Below, piece by piece: positions 36,726 to 47,420 of a stretch of 64,000 bases of DNA. Below the pieces are notes generated by a model, which worked only from the letters and a program-made list of their open reading frames with translations, was not told the origin of the DNA and did no database searches. The stretch lies in NCBI RefSeq assembly GCF_014648415.1, contig NZ_BMRB01000002.1:889260-953259 (forward strand), given 5' to 3'. A program made the translations under genes and the position numbers. The stretch comes from Actinokineospora fastidiosa. Its GTDB lineage: Bacteria; Actinomycetota; Actinomycetes; Mycobacteriales; Pseudonocardiaceae. The stretch's first letter is position 1. Each line of letters opens with the position of its first letter.

Positions 36726-36757
36726 GGGCGGGCGGGGGCCGCGGCCCCCGCCCGCCC
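36726..36757. terminator. GC-rich bidirectional terminator hairpin
   Basis: Perfect 15-bp arms (36726-36740 and 36743-36757) with a 2-nt centre lie between two convergent genes, 7 bp after one stop and 4 bp before the other. There is no U-tract, as is usual for actinobacterial hairpins. Confidence 0.75.
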
Positions 36758-36761
36758 ACAC

Positions 36762-38318
36762 CTACCAGCCCTCCCCATGCACGACCTGTCCACCCTGGAC
36801 AGTCGAGACGACCGAGACGTCGAACGACCGCAAGGGGTCGCCGTCGAGGACGACGAGGTCGGCGAGGCGGCCGGGGGCGATCGTGCCGAGGTCGCGCTCC
36901 CAGCCGCAGGCCCACGCCGCGTCCGCCGTGTACGCGCGCAGGGCCTGCGTCGGCGTGATCGCCTCGGCCGCGCCCACCGCGTTCCCCGACGACGACAGGC
37001 GGTCCACCATGAACCGCATCGCCAGCAGCGGGGCGCCCACGGTGACCGGGCGGTCGGAGCTGCCGACCAGGCGCACGCCCGCGTCGAGGAACGAGCGGCC
37101 GCGGTAGAGCCAGCCTGCGCGCTCCGGGCCCATGATGCGGGCGTAGTCGTCGCCGAAGGACCACAGGAACGCGGGCTGGACGACGGCGGCGACGCCGAGG
37201 CGGGCGAAGCGCTCCAGCTGGTCGGGGCGGACGAGGCCCGCGTGCTCGATGCGGTGCCGGGCGCCGGGGCGGGGCACGGCCACCGCCGCCTCGAAGCCGT
37301 CCAGGGCGACGTCGACGGCGCGGTCGCCGATGGCGTGCACGGCCAGCTGCCAGCCCGCGACGTGCGCGTCCCTGATCACCGCGTGCAGCTCGGCCGGGTC
37401 GGCGTACAGCTCGCCGGAGCCGGAGCCGTCCGCGTACGGCGCGGTCAGGGCGGCCGTGCGGGCCATCATGCCGCCGTCGGTGAACACCTTGACCGCGCCG
37501 AGCGCCAGGCGGTCGCCGCCGAAACCGGTGCGCAGCCCGAGGTCCATCGCGCGCGGCGTCTCGTCGGAGTCATGGGCCGCGACCGGGCGCAGCACGTCGG
37601 CGGAGACCATCAGGCGCACGCGCAGCGGCAGCCTGCCCAGCCGCTCGGCCTCCTGGTACGCCGCGCCCTCGATCGGGCTGTGCTTGATCAGCCCGCCGCC
37701 GATGCCCGCCTCGGCGCACGCCGTCACGCCCTCGGACAGGCACTGCCGCCCCGCCCGCTCGATCGCGTCGACCAGCTCCGCGCGCGAGTACGGCTGCCGC
37801 AGCTCCCGGACGGCCGCCGCGCCGCCCTCCACCAGCAGCCCGTCCCGGTGCGAGACCCCGGCGGGCAGCAGCGCGAGCACCGACGACGACACCACGCACG
37901 CGTGCCCGGAGTCGTGGATGAGGTGCACGAGCCGCCCGTCGGCCACGGTGTCCAGCTCCGCGGCGGTGATGTGGCCGCCCAGCCCGCGCTGGTCGTACCC
38001 CACGACGTCGACCCACTCCCCCGCGCGCCGCGCGGCCACGGCCTCCCGCACGACCGCGAGCAGCGCGGCACGGTCGGCGCAGGCGGCGACCGACGGCGCG
38101 CCCGCCGCCAGGCCGGTCCACGCCAGGTGCACGTGCGCGTCGACGAACCCGGGCACCACCCACGCCCCGCCGAGGTCCACGCGGGCGGCGGCGGGCAGCC
38201 CCGACACCGCGTCGTCGACCCCGACGACCCGCCCCCGCCACACGCCGACGGCGTGGGCGGTGGGGTGGCCGGGGTCCATGGTCAGCACCCGTGCTCCGGT
38301 GATCAGCAAGTCCAACAC
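36762..38318 (-). CDS. YtcJ-like metal-dependent amidohydrolase
   Basis: A 518-residue amidohydrolase with VPGFVDAHVHLAW (first metal HxH), VHLIHDSGHACVVSS, VKVFTDGGMMARTA, AVHAIGDRA, RIEHAGLV and GSSDRPV (last metal Asp position), and the terminal LGTIAPGRLADLVVLDGDP typical of the YtcJ/AmidoHydro_3 group. It starts at GTG 38318. Substrates in this group are poorly known; N-acyl compounds, amides and exoenzyme inducers have been proposed. No operon partners are seen. Confidence 0.88.
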   Translation of the reverse strand: MLDLLITGARVLTMDPGHPTAHAVGVWRGRVVGVDDAVSGLPAAARVDLGGAWVVPGFVDAHVHLAWTGLAAGAPSVAACADRAALLAVVREAVAARRAGEWVDVVGYDQRGLGGHITAAELDTVADGRLVHLIHDSGHACVVSSSVLALLPAGVSHRDGLLVEGGAAAVRELRQPYSRAELVDAIERAGRQCLSEGVTACAEAGIGGGLIKHSPIEGAAYQEAERLGRLPLRVRLMVSADVLRPVAAHDSDETPRAMDLGLRTGFGGDRLALGAVKVFTDGGMMARTAALTAPYADGSGSGELYADPAELHAVIRDAHVAGWQLAVHAIGDRAVDVALDGFEAAVAVPRPGARHRIEHAGLVRPDQLERFARLGVAAVVQPAFLWSFGDDYARIMGPERAGWLYRGRSFLDAGVRLVGSSDRPVTVGAPLLAMRFMVDRLSSSGNAVGAAEAITPTQALRAYTADAAWACGWERDLGTIAPGRLADLVVLDGDPLRSFDVSVVSTVQGGQVVHGEGW

Positions 38319-38337
38319 GGGCGCAGCCTAACGAGAA

Positions 38338-38368
38338 GGGGCCGCCGGACCAGAGGTCCGACGGCCCC
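38338..38368 (-). terminator. Terminator after GH48 gene
   Basis: Arms 38338-38351 and 38355-38368 pair over 14 bp with a single G-U type mismatch and a 3-nt loop, followed on the minus strand by a short T-rich run. The GH48 stop lies 35 bp before it. Confidence 0.75.
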
Positions 38369-38402
38369 AACTCACAACGGCGTCACCGCGTGGACAGGCG
38401 GA

Positions 38403-41342
38403 TCACGGGGTGAACAGGTCCACGTGCGCGGCGAAGGCGGTCGCGATCTCCGCCTGCGCCCAGAACCGGTGGTAGGTGAACGTCGGCGCGGGCCCGCCGT
38501 CCAGGTACGCCTGCACCTTCGGCCAGTCCGGGTCGTCCATGAAGTACGACCGGATCGACAGGAAGGTGGCGCCCGGCTCGATCACGTCGCCGTTCGGCAT
38601 CGTGCCGCTCCAGCCCGGGGGCACGTAGGTGCCCTCGCCGCCGGGGACGTACTCGTCGTCGAAGCGCGCGTAGTCCGACCGCGTCTCCGGCGTGGCGATG
38701 CCGATCTCGGTCTGGTTCGCCAGCAGGGCGTTCAGCAGGCCCTCGCCGGTCGTGCGGGCCGCCGCGTCGCCGGACCGCGCCGCGTAGTGCAGCAGGGTCT
38801 TGGCCAGTGCGGCCGCCACGCCGACGTCGCGGCCCTGCGTGTCGACGGTGACGTGCAGACCGGGGTTCGCGGCGGGCCAGTTGCTCCCGCTGCTGGTGAA
38901 GTCGCCCGACGGCGTTCCGGTCCAGGTCATGTCGGACGGCACGGCGAAGTCGCCGCCCTCGCCGATGTCGGTGTGCGCGATGGCCCACGGCACCCACTTG
39001 TCGAGGATGTCCTTGGCCTGGGCGTTGCCGGTCTCGGAGTACAGCGCCGCGACCCGCTCCATGCCCCACACCTGGAACCCGAACCAGCGGTTCGACGGCG
39101 GGTCGTGCCAGACCGGCTGGTAGTCGTAGAACATGCCGTTGAACGTCGGCAGGTCCGTCGGCGGCTGGGTGTACTGCCCGTCCCAGCTGTTCGTCGCGCC
39201 GCCTGCGATGCCGCCCTCGGCCGACTGCAGCCACTTGATGAACTGCAGCTGCCGGGTGAGGCTGGTCGCCCAGTCCTGCGCGCCGGTCGCCGACTTCGGC
39301 TTCAGCGCCGGGTCGTTGGCCAGGGCGTAGGCCGCCAGCGGGTTCTGGTAACCCTGGTGGTTGGCGCCGTCGCCGATGCGCCACGCCCACCCGGCCGAGG
39401 TGTCCGTCGCGCCGCCCCATGCGTAGTACCAGGACATGAGGTAGTGCTGGCTCTGCCTGCCCGTGCCGCCGGGGCACGTCATCGGGTTCGTGCAGTCGCC
39501 GATGCGCTTGAAGTACTTGTCGAACATGGCGTACCGCAGGTAGTCGCCCATCTTCGCCGCGTCGGCGACGACGCCCGCGACCTGGGAGGCCTTGCCCTGC
39601 TCGGTCGCCCACTTGTTCGCCAGGTAGGCCACCTGCACCGCGCGCGCGTCGGCGTCGGGGGCGTTGGTGTACTTCCACTGCTTGGCGTACTGGCCGTCCC
39701 CGGTGAACAGGTCGAGGAAGCCGTTGGGCCCGCCGTGGGCGAAGGTGTCGCACGAGGGCTGCGGGATGGTCTCCCACACCGACTCCTGCGAGCCGCGCTG
39801 GTAGGTGTTGATGTAGGCCGGGGCCGCGTCCGACTCGTCGCCGCAGTGGCCGAAGCCGAGCGTGTTGTCCACGTCCAGCAGCCAGTGCATGCCGTAGATC
39901 GTGTCGGAGCCGTACGCGGTGCGCAGCTCACCGGCGATCGGGTCCTGGCCGACCGGGACGTTGCCGTCGAGCTGCGACGGGTACGCCGACGGGTGCGGGT
40001 GCTCCGGCGCGTAGGTCGCCGGGTCGGCCGGGTTGTACCGGCCCGCGTTGGGCTGGTCGGCAGCCGACGGGATGATGTACTTCTCCAACGACTCCCACGC
40101 GTCGTTGAACGGACCCCACTCGCCGCTGATCCGGCCGTAGGCCGCTTCCAGCCACAGGTAGTAGCTGTAGGCCTCAGACGTGGTCTGGTGACCGTGGTCG
40201 GGCGCCTCCACCAGCAGCGTCTCCACCGAGTGGTAGGGCACGAGCAGGCCGTTGATGTCGCGGAAGTAGCCGCTGGCCGGGTCCTTGATCTTGTTGTACT
40301 GCTCCAGGAACGCCGCGGTGTAGTCCGAGGTGTCCGCCGACAGCTCGCGGGCCTCGATGGTCGCCGCGGTGTAGCCGGTCGCGGTCGCCCGGAACGTCGC
40401 GCTGGCGAGCGCGCCGCCGTTGTCGGCCGAGGTGATGGTCACCGGCTTGGCGGTGTTCCAGTCCGTCGGCGAGAACGTCAGGCTGGCGGGCGTCGCGGTC
40501 AGGTCGGTGCTGCCCGCGCTGCGGGCGACGGCGACGGTCACCGGGCCCGACGGCTGGGTGGCCAGCTTGATCCCGGTCTGCGCGCTCTGCCCCTGGCGGA
40601 CGGTCACCGTGGCCGGGCTGGCCACGATGGTGGGCGCGCTCACGACGGTCACCGCGATCGGCGTCGACAGCGCGGACGCGCCGCGGTTGTCGTGCGCCCG
40701 CGCGGCCAGCGAGTGCTGCCCGACCGGCGCGTTCGCCCACTGCACGCTGTACGGCGCGGTCGTGTCCGTGCCGATCAGCGTGGTGCCGTTGTAGAACTCG
40801 ACCCGGTCGACGGTGCCGTCGGTGTCCGCGGCGTTGGCCGAGACGGTGATCGGCGTGCCCACCGGGTGGCTGGAGTTGTCGGCCGGGGCCGTCAGCGACA
40901 CCGTGGGCGGCTTGTTGGCGCCGGTACAGGGCGTGCCGTTGACGGCGAAGTCGGTCGGCGGCCGGTTCTGCCCGGTCCAGCTGGCGTTGAAGCCGAAGCT
41001 GACCGAGCCGCCCGCGGCGACGTTGCCGTTCCACGCCTCGTTGGTCACGGTCACGGCGTTGCCGCTCTGGGTGTGGCGGCCGCTCCACAGCTGCTGGATT
41101 CGCTGGCCGTCGAGGAAGGTCCAGCTCAGCCGCCAGCCGGTCAGCGCGTCGCCCTCGTTGCGCAGGCTGACGTTCGCGGTGAAACCGCCCGGCCACTGGT
41201 TGGTTGTGTACGTCACCGAGCACGCCACGGCGGCGTGCGCCGTGCCTGCCAGGGGCACCAGGGCCCCGGCGGCCAGGGTGGTCGCCGCGAGCGCCACCCC
41301 CAGCGGCCCTGGCCGGGCTCGGCGGGACAGGACGGATCGCAT
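38403..41342 (-). CDS. GH48 processive cellulase with N-terminal CBM2
   Basis: A 979-residue secreted enzyme: signal peptide ending near AGTAHA; CBM2 at about 38-140 (VTYTTNQWPGGFTANVSLRN to NGTPC); an Ig-like domain at about 145-235 (PTVSLTAPADNSSHPVGTPI); a second beta-sandwich linker domain to about 335; and a GH48 catalytic domain to the C terminus, with proton-donor Glu in TTSEAYSYYLWLEAAYG. GH48 enzymes are reducing-end exo-cellobiohydrolases central to crystalline cellulose breakdown. GGAGGAC precedes the ATG. No CebR-like palindrome was seen in its 100-bp leader, unlike GH9 and the LPMO. Confidence 0.93.
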   Translation of the reverse strand: MRSVLSRRARPGPLGVALAATTLAAGALVPLAGTAHAAVACSVTYTTNQWPGGFTANVSLRNEGDALTGWRLSWTFLDGQRIQQLWSGRHTQSGNAVTVTNEAWNGNVAAGGSVSFGFNASWTGQNRPPTDFAVNGTPCTGANKPPTVSLTAPADNSSHPVGTPITVSANAADTDGTVDRVEFYNGTTLIGTDTTAPYSVQWANAPVGQHSLAARAHDNRGASALSTPIAVTVVSAPTIVASPATVTVRQGQSAQTGIKLATQPSGPVTVAVARSAGSTDLTATPASLTFSPTDWNTAKPVTITSADNGGALASATFRATATGYTAATIEARELSADTSDYTAAFLEQYNKIKDPASGYFRDINGLLVPYHSVETLLVEAPDHGHQTTSEAYSYYLWLEAAYGRISGEWGPFNDAWESLEKYIIPSAADQPNAGRYNPADPATYAPEHPHPSAYPSQLDGNVPVGQDPIAGELRTAYGSDTIYGMHWLLDVDNTLGFGHCGDESDAAPAYINTYQRGSQESVWETIPQPSCDTFAHGGPNGFLDLFTGDGQYAKQWKYTNAPDADARAVQVAYLANKWATEQGKASQVAGVVADAAKMGDYLRYAMFDKYFKRIGDCTNPMTCPGGTGRQSQHYLMSWYYAWGGATDTSAGWAWRIGDGANHQGYQNPLAAYALANDPALKPKSATGAQDWATSLTRQLQFIKWLQSAEGGIAGGATNSWDGQYTQPPTDLPTFNGMFYDYQPVWHDPPSNRWFGFQVWGMERVAALYSETGNAQAKDILDKWVPWAIAHTDIGEGGDFAVPSDMTWTGTPSGDFTSSGSNWPAANPGLHVTVDTQGRDVGVAAALAKTLLHYAARSGDAAARTTGEGLLNALLANQTEIGIATPETRSDYARFDDEYVPGGEGTYVPPGWSGTMPNGDVIEPGATFLSIRSYFMDDPDWPKVQAYLDGGPAPTFTYHRFWAQAEIATAFAAHVDLFTP

Positions 41343-41393
41343 CGTTGCAGGTCCTCCTTCAAGGGACACAGGGATACCCGCGTGCGCGGGGGG

Positions 41394-41423
41394 CCGGCCC
41401 GGGGCACAGCCGCCCCGGGCCGG
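41394..41423 (-). terminator. Terminator after GH9 gene
   Basis: Perfect 12-bp arms CCGGCCCGGGGC / GCCCCGGGCCGG with a 6-nt loop lie 20 bp beyond the GH9 stop and 50 bp before the GH48 start. Confidence 0.75.
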
Positions 41424-41442
41424 GGCTGGTGCGTTGTCCCGC

Positions 41443-43902
<2,460 letters not shown>

Positions 43903-43931
43903 TCACCGTGCTGGCATCGCCGGAGCGACTT

Positions 43932-43945
43932 TGGGAGCGCTCTCA
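43932..43945 (-). promoter_or_regulatory. CebR/CelR-like operator before GH9
   Basis: TGGGAGCGCTCTCA matches the 14-bp CebR/CelR palindrome TGGGAGCGCTCCCA at 13 of 14 positions. On the minus strand a TACTCT hexamer lies just upstream of it, so the box would overlap the transcription start. Confidence 0.75.
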
Positions 43946-44046
43946 GCAGAGAGTAGCCCGCAGCACGCCGGTTGGGAACAGGCAAAACCGGCCGCGCACG
44001 AATGGCCTAACGAGGGGCGGCCGATGCGGCCGAACGTCGGAAAGGC

Positions 44047-44096
44047 GGAACCGCCCGCCGTGTAAGAGCGCTCCCAGTCTCTCGGCGGGCGGTTCC
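44047..44096. terminator. Hairpin with CebR-like box in its loop
   Basis: Perfect 14-bp arms (44047-44060, 44083-44096; GGAACCGCCCGCCG and its complement) enclose a 22-nt loop. It lies 28 bp beyond the lipoprotein stop and is probably its terminator. The loop carries a CebR-like palindrome. Confidence 0.7.
44063..44076 (-). promoter_or_regulatory. Second CebR/CelR-like box
   Basis: TAAGAGCGCTCCCA matches the CebR/CelR palindrome at 12 of 14 positions. It sits about 120 bp from the first box, far enough upstream of GH9 for looping, and lies inside a terminator loop. Confidence 0.55.
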
Positions 44097-44123
44097 GGTC
44101 TCAGGGGCCGGTGACGGCCGGTC

Positions 44124-44684
44124 TCACTCGTGGCGGTGGCCGAGGGCGGCGAACACGCAGCCCTCCACATCGGACGGCACGGCGCCCTCGGCCGGGATGT
44201 CCCCCGGCTCGCACATCAGGTACCGCAGGCCGAGGCGCTCGACGCCCAGCGGGCCCGCGGTCACCGCGAAGCCGTTGCCGAAGGCCCAGTCCGGGTTGCT
44301 CCGGTCCTCGCCAGCGCGCAGCGCCGCCGCCCAGGACTCCTGGAACGCGGCCTGCGCGCCCGGGGCGAACACGACCAGTCCGATCTTCTCGTAGGGCGCG
44401 ACCTTGCACGTGGCCCAAGCGCCGACATACGAGGCATACCAGGGGAAACGCGTGGGGCCGAGGTAGTCCCGCAGGTCCTGCTCCGTCGCGGGCTCGGCGT
44501 CGTCGCACTCGTCGGTGGCGTTCTGCACCCAGTCCACCAGGGTGTCCAGCTCGGTGACGGGCTGGCCGAGCGCGGCCGCCCCGCTCGACCCGGCCGGGAT
44601 CAGCATGGGGTCATCGTGGTGGCCCGCGTCGCTGCACGCGGTGAGCGCGGCCAGCACGGCCACACCCGCGATCAAGCGGAACAT
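44124..44684 (-). CDS. Small secreted lipoprotein of unknown function
   Basis: A 186-residue protein with a short signal peptide and lipobox LTAC (Cys17). The mature part has five further cysteines and no recognised catalytic motif. I do not recognise the family. ATG 44684 is chosen from GAGGAG upstream and the signal peptide. It sits among secreted cellulases, 61 bp after the LPMO, but the LPMO terminator lies between them, so co-transcription is doubtful. Confidence 0.75.
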   Translation of the reverse strand: MFRLIAGVAVLAALTACSDAGHHDDPMLIPAGSSGAAALGQPVTELDTLVDWVQNATDECDDAEPATEQDLRDYLGPTRFPWYASYVGAWATCKVAPYEKIGLVVFAPGAQAAFQESWAAALRAGEDRSNPDWAFGNGFAVTAGPLGVERLGLRYLMCEPGDIPAEGAVPSDVEGCVFAALGHRHE

Positions 44685-44708
44685 CCGGCGACTCCTCGCG
44701 CGGGCGGG

Positions 44709-44740
44709 GGCGGGGTGGGCCCGGGCGGACCCACCCCGCC
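44709..44740 (-). terminator. Terminator after LPMO gene
   Basis: Perfect 11-bp arms GGCGGGGTGGG / CCCACCCCGCC with a 10-nt loop begin 5 bp after the LPMO stop codon. Confidence 0.75.
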
Positions 44741-44745
44741 ATCCA

Positions 44746-46056
44746 TCAGGAAACGGCGCACGCCGTGCCGTTGAGCGCGAACCCGCCCGGCGCCTGCGCA
44801 CCCTGCTGCGCGGAGCCGTTGAATCCGAACTCGACGGTCGCGCTCGGCGCGATCGACCCGTTCCACGACGCGTTGCGCGCGGTCACCTGGGTCCCGGACT
44901 GGCTCACCGTGGCGTTCCACGCCTGGGTGACCTGCTGGCCGCCCGGGTAGTCCCACGTCAGCGTCCAGCCGGACACCGCGGCCGTGCCGGTGTTGGTGAT
45001 GCGGACCGTGCCGGTGAAGCCGCCGTTCCACGTGGTGGAGACGGTGTGCGCCACCCGGCAGGTCGAGCCGCCCGGCCCGTCGCCGGACGAGGTGGTGAAC
45101 GCGCCCGCCGCCGACGCCGCCGACCGGTTGCCCGCCGCGTCCTTGGCCACGACGTACACGCGGTACGCGGTGCTCGCGGTGAGCCCGGTCAGCGACGCGG
45201 AGTTGGTCGTCGTCGAGGCGAGGAGCGTGTCGTCGGCCCCGTTCTCGCGGTAGACCTCATACCCCGTGACGCCGGTGTTGTCCGTCGACGCCGCCCAGCT
45301 CAGCTGCGCCGACGAGGCGGTGATCGCGCTGGCGGAAGGCGTTCCCGGCGCGGACGGCGCGACGGTGTCGCCGCCGCCGGAACCGCCGGTGAACACGACG
45401 TCGGAGCAGTTGTAGAACGCCTCCGGGCTGTCGGAGCGCTGCCAGATCGAGTAGATGATGTGCCTGCCGGACTTGTTCGGCAGGGTGACCGGCCAGGTGT
45501 ACTCCGCGCCCTCCGGGCCGCTGCCGTTGATCGGCGGGTTGGTCACCGCGTTGAACGGCGCTGGTTCCAGGTCCGACCACTTCAGCGGCTGCGAGGGGTC
45601 CCACCCGTCGCGGGTGACGTACTGGGACCACGTGCCCGGGTGCGGGGCCCAGGCGTTGTACCGGAACGTCACCTGGGAGTTGGCCTGCAGGGTGGTGGTC
45701 GGCCACGCCGAGTGCGCGATGTTGAAGCCGTCGTACTTGGCCGTCGGCCCGCACAGGTCGCCGTCGGCGATGATCTCGCGGTGCCTGCCTCCGGCGAGGC
45801 TGATCAGGTTGCCGAACCAGTCCCAGAGGGGCTGCTTCCCGCTGATGGCCACCGCGGCCTCGCACGCGTCGTTCTGCGGCGCGAGGTCGCCTCCGCCGCC
45901 GCCCGCCCGGCCGTCGACGTAGCAGGCGTAGGTCCGGGTGGCCGGGAAGGTCATGCCTCCGTGGGCCTGCGCCGTGGTGGTGGGGATCAGGATTCCCCCA
46001 GCCGTCAGCACACCGACCAGGCCCGCGAGCAACGCGCCGTTGCGTCGTGTTCGCAC
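44746..46056 (-). CDS. AA10 lytic polysaccharide monooxygenase with FnIII and CBM2
   Basis: A 436-residue secreted protein. Signal cleavage after TTAQA exposes His32 (HGGMTFPATRTYACYVDGR), which with His139 (NAWAPHPGTW) forms the copper brace. The AA10 domain (32-225) ends with YNCSDVVFTGG and resembles cellulose-active Streptomyces CelS2-type enzymes. A fibronectin III domain (about 235-320) and a C-terminal CBM2 (about 335-436, ending NGTACAVS) follow. It oxidatively breaks crystalline cellulose and should boost GH48 and GH9. It starts at GTG 46056 with AAGGAG upstream. Confidence 0.93.
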   Translation of the reverse strand: MRTRRNGALLAGLVGVLTAGGILIPTTTAQAHGGMTFPATRTYACYVDGRAGGGGGDLAPQNDACEAAVAISGKQPLWDWFGNLISLAGGRHREIIADGDLCGPTAKYDGFNIAHSAWPTTTLQANSQVTFRYNAWAPHPGTWSQYVTRDGWDPSQPLKWSDLEPAPFNAVTNPPINGSGPEGAEYTWPVTLPNKSGRHIIYSIWQRSDSPEAFYNCSDVVFTGGSGGGDTVAPSAPGTPSASAITASSAQLSWAASTDNTGVTGYEVYRENGADDTLLASTTTNSASLTGLTASTAYRVYVVAKDAAGNRSAASAAGAFTTSSGDGPGGSTCRVAHTVSTTWNGGFTGTVRITNTGTAAVSGWTLTWDYPGGQQVTQAWNATVSQSGTQVTARNASWNGSIAPSATVEFGFNGSAQQGAQAPGGFALNGTACAVS

Positions 46057-46096
46057 GGGTCATCTCCTTCGATGGTCCGGGAGCCGCACTCGGGAC

Positions 46097-46110
46097 TGAG
46101 AGCGCTCCCA
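46097..46110 (-). promoter_or_regulatory. CebR/CelR-like operator before LPMO
   Basis: TGAGAGCGCTCCCA differs from the 14-bp CebR/CelR palindrome at one position and lies 41 bp upstream of the LPMO start, the same relative place as the GH9 box. Confidence 0.75.
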
Positions 46111-46193
46111 GAACTAGGGGAGCATTCGCGGCCCGATCTCGTCAAGAGTCGGTGTGTTCCTCACCGGACGCGAAGATCTTTCGGGCAGCCCGA

Positions 46194-46224
46194 CGCGGCC
46201 GGGCCCTCGGCGGGCCCGGCCGCG
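46194..46224 (-). terminator. Terminator after SGNH esterase gene
   Basis: Perfect 13-bp arms (46194-46206, 46212-46224) with a 5-nt loop lie 55 bp beyond the annotated TAA and 22 bp beyond the next in-frame TGA. Confidence 0.75.
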
Positions 46225-46279
46225 ACGCTGCGTCACCGGCTTCCGGTCAGCCGTTCATTGAGCACGCCCCGCTCGGCGT

Positions 46280-47341
46280 TTAGCCCGACACGTCGCCGGA
46301 GACGATCAGCCCGGCCGAGGCGGACCGGCCCGGCGGCACCGACGCGTTCCACGCGACGTTCCGCGCGGTGACGTCCACACCGGACACCGTGACCGCCGTG
46401 TTCCAGGACTGCGCGACGGTGTTTCCCGACGGCAGGGCGAACCGCACGGTCCAGCCGCGGATCTCCGCCGGGCCGCGGTTCTCGACCACGAGGTCCACCT
46501 GCGCGCCGCCGGGCCAGCGGTTGGCGACCCGCACGGTGGCCGTGCAGCCGGGCGGCGGGGAGTCGGTCGTGGTGGTGGGAGTGGTGGTGGTGGGCGTGGT
46601 GGTGGTAGGCGTTGTGCTGGTCGTCGGTGGTGGGCCGGAGAGGGCCTCGACCAGCGCCGGGTACCACCGGTCAGCGATCTTGCGGTCCCCGGCGGCATTG
46701 GGGTGCACGCCGTCGTAGGTGTCCGCGGCGGTGTCGAAGCCGGTCCACTGGTCGACGATCCTGACCGGTGACCGGGTGGTCGACCTGGCCGCCGCCCACG
46801 CGGGCAGCGCCGCGTTGAGGTCGACGACCCGTCGCGCGCACTCCGCGCAGGTGGGCGGGTTCATCGGGATGATCTGCGCGACCAGCACCCGCATGTCCGG
46901 GTTGCTCACGCGCATCTGGGCGACCAGCGTGTCGAAAGCGGCCAGGATCTGCGCGGTGGAGCGGTTGCTCCACACGTCGTTGGTGCCGAAGTGCATCATC
47001 ACCACGTCCGGCCGGGTGGCCGAGAGCCAGGCCTGGAGCTGGTTCTGCGCGGCGACGTCGGTGGCGAGATAGCCGCCGTGGCCCTCGTGCTCGCCGTCGA
47101 AGGCGAAGCCGCAGCCGTCCGGGGACAGCGTGCCGACGAAGTCCACTTGGGACTGCCGACCGGCCTGGCGGAGCTTGTCCCAGAGCAGCGCGCGCCAGCA
47201 GCCGGGCGAGCCGGTGATCGAGTCGCCCAGCGCCATCACCCGCACCGGCGCGGCGGGGGCCGCGGTTCCCGGGGCGGCGATCATGGCGAGGCCGACGGTG
47301 ACGGCGGCGAGGATGGCGGGGAGCAGGGCTTTGCGGAGCAC
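46280..47341 (-). CDS. Secreted SGNH hydrolase with C-terminal, apparently truncated CBM2
   Basis: A 353-residue protein: signal peptide to about 30; SGNH esterase at about 33-240 with MALGDSITGSPGCW (nucleophile Ser), FGTNDVWSN (Asn block) and YDGVHPNAAGD (Asp and His); a linker of TTP repeats; and CBM2 from PPPGCTATVRVANRWPGG. It resembles CE3-type acetylxylan or hemicellulose esterases. It starts at GTG 47341 with GGAGGAACC upstream. The CBM2 stops at TAA before its usual second cysteine; ten further in-frame codons to TGA would supply one. Confidence 0.87.
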   Translation of the reverse strand: MLRKALLPAILAAVTVGLAMIAAPGTAAPAAPVRVMALGDSITGSPGCWRALLWDKLRQAGRQSQVDFVGTLSPDGCGFAFDGEHEGHGGYLATDVAAQNQLQAWLSATRPDVVMMHFGTNDVWSNRSTAQILAAFDTLVAQMRVSNPDMRVLVAQIIPMNPPTCAECARRVVDLNAALPAWAAARSTTRSPVRIVDQWTGFDTAADTYDGVHPNAAGDRKIADRWYPALVEALSGPPPTTSTTPTTTTPTTTTPTTTTDSPPPGCTATVRVANRWPGGAQVDLVVENRGPAEIRGWTVRFALPSGNTVAQSWNTAVTVSGVDVTARNVAWNASVPPGRSASAGLIVSGDVSG

Positions 47342-47362
47342 GGTTCCTCCACTGGGGACGGG

Positions 47363-47416
47363 CCGGCCCGGGGCGGCGGGGCAAGGATGCGGAGTGGGCC
47401 GCCGCCACCGGGCCGG
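47363..47416 (-). terminator. Terminator after GH5 gene
   Basis: Arms 47363-47379 and 47399-47416 pair almost perfectly (17 bp with a small bulge) around a 19-nt loop, directly after the GH5 stop and before the SGNH start. Confidence 0.7.
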
Positions 47417-47420
47417 GGTA

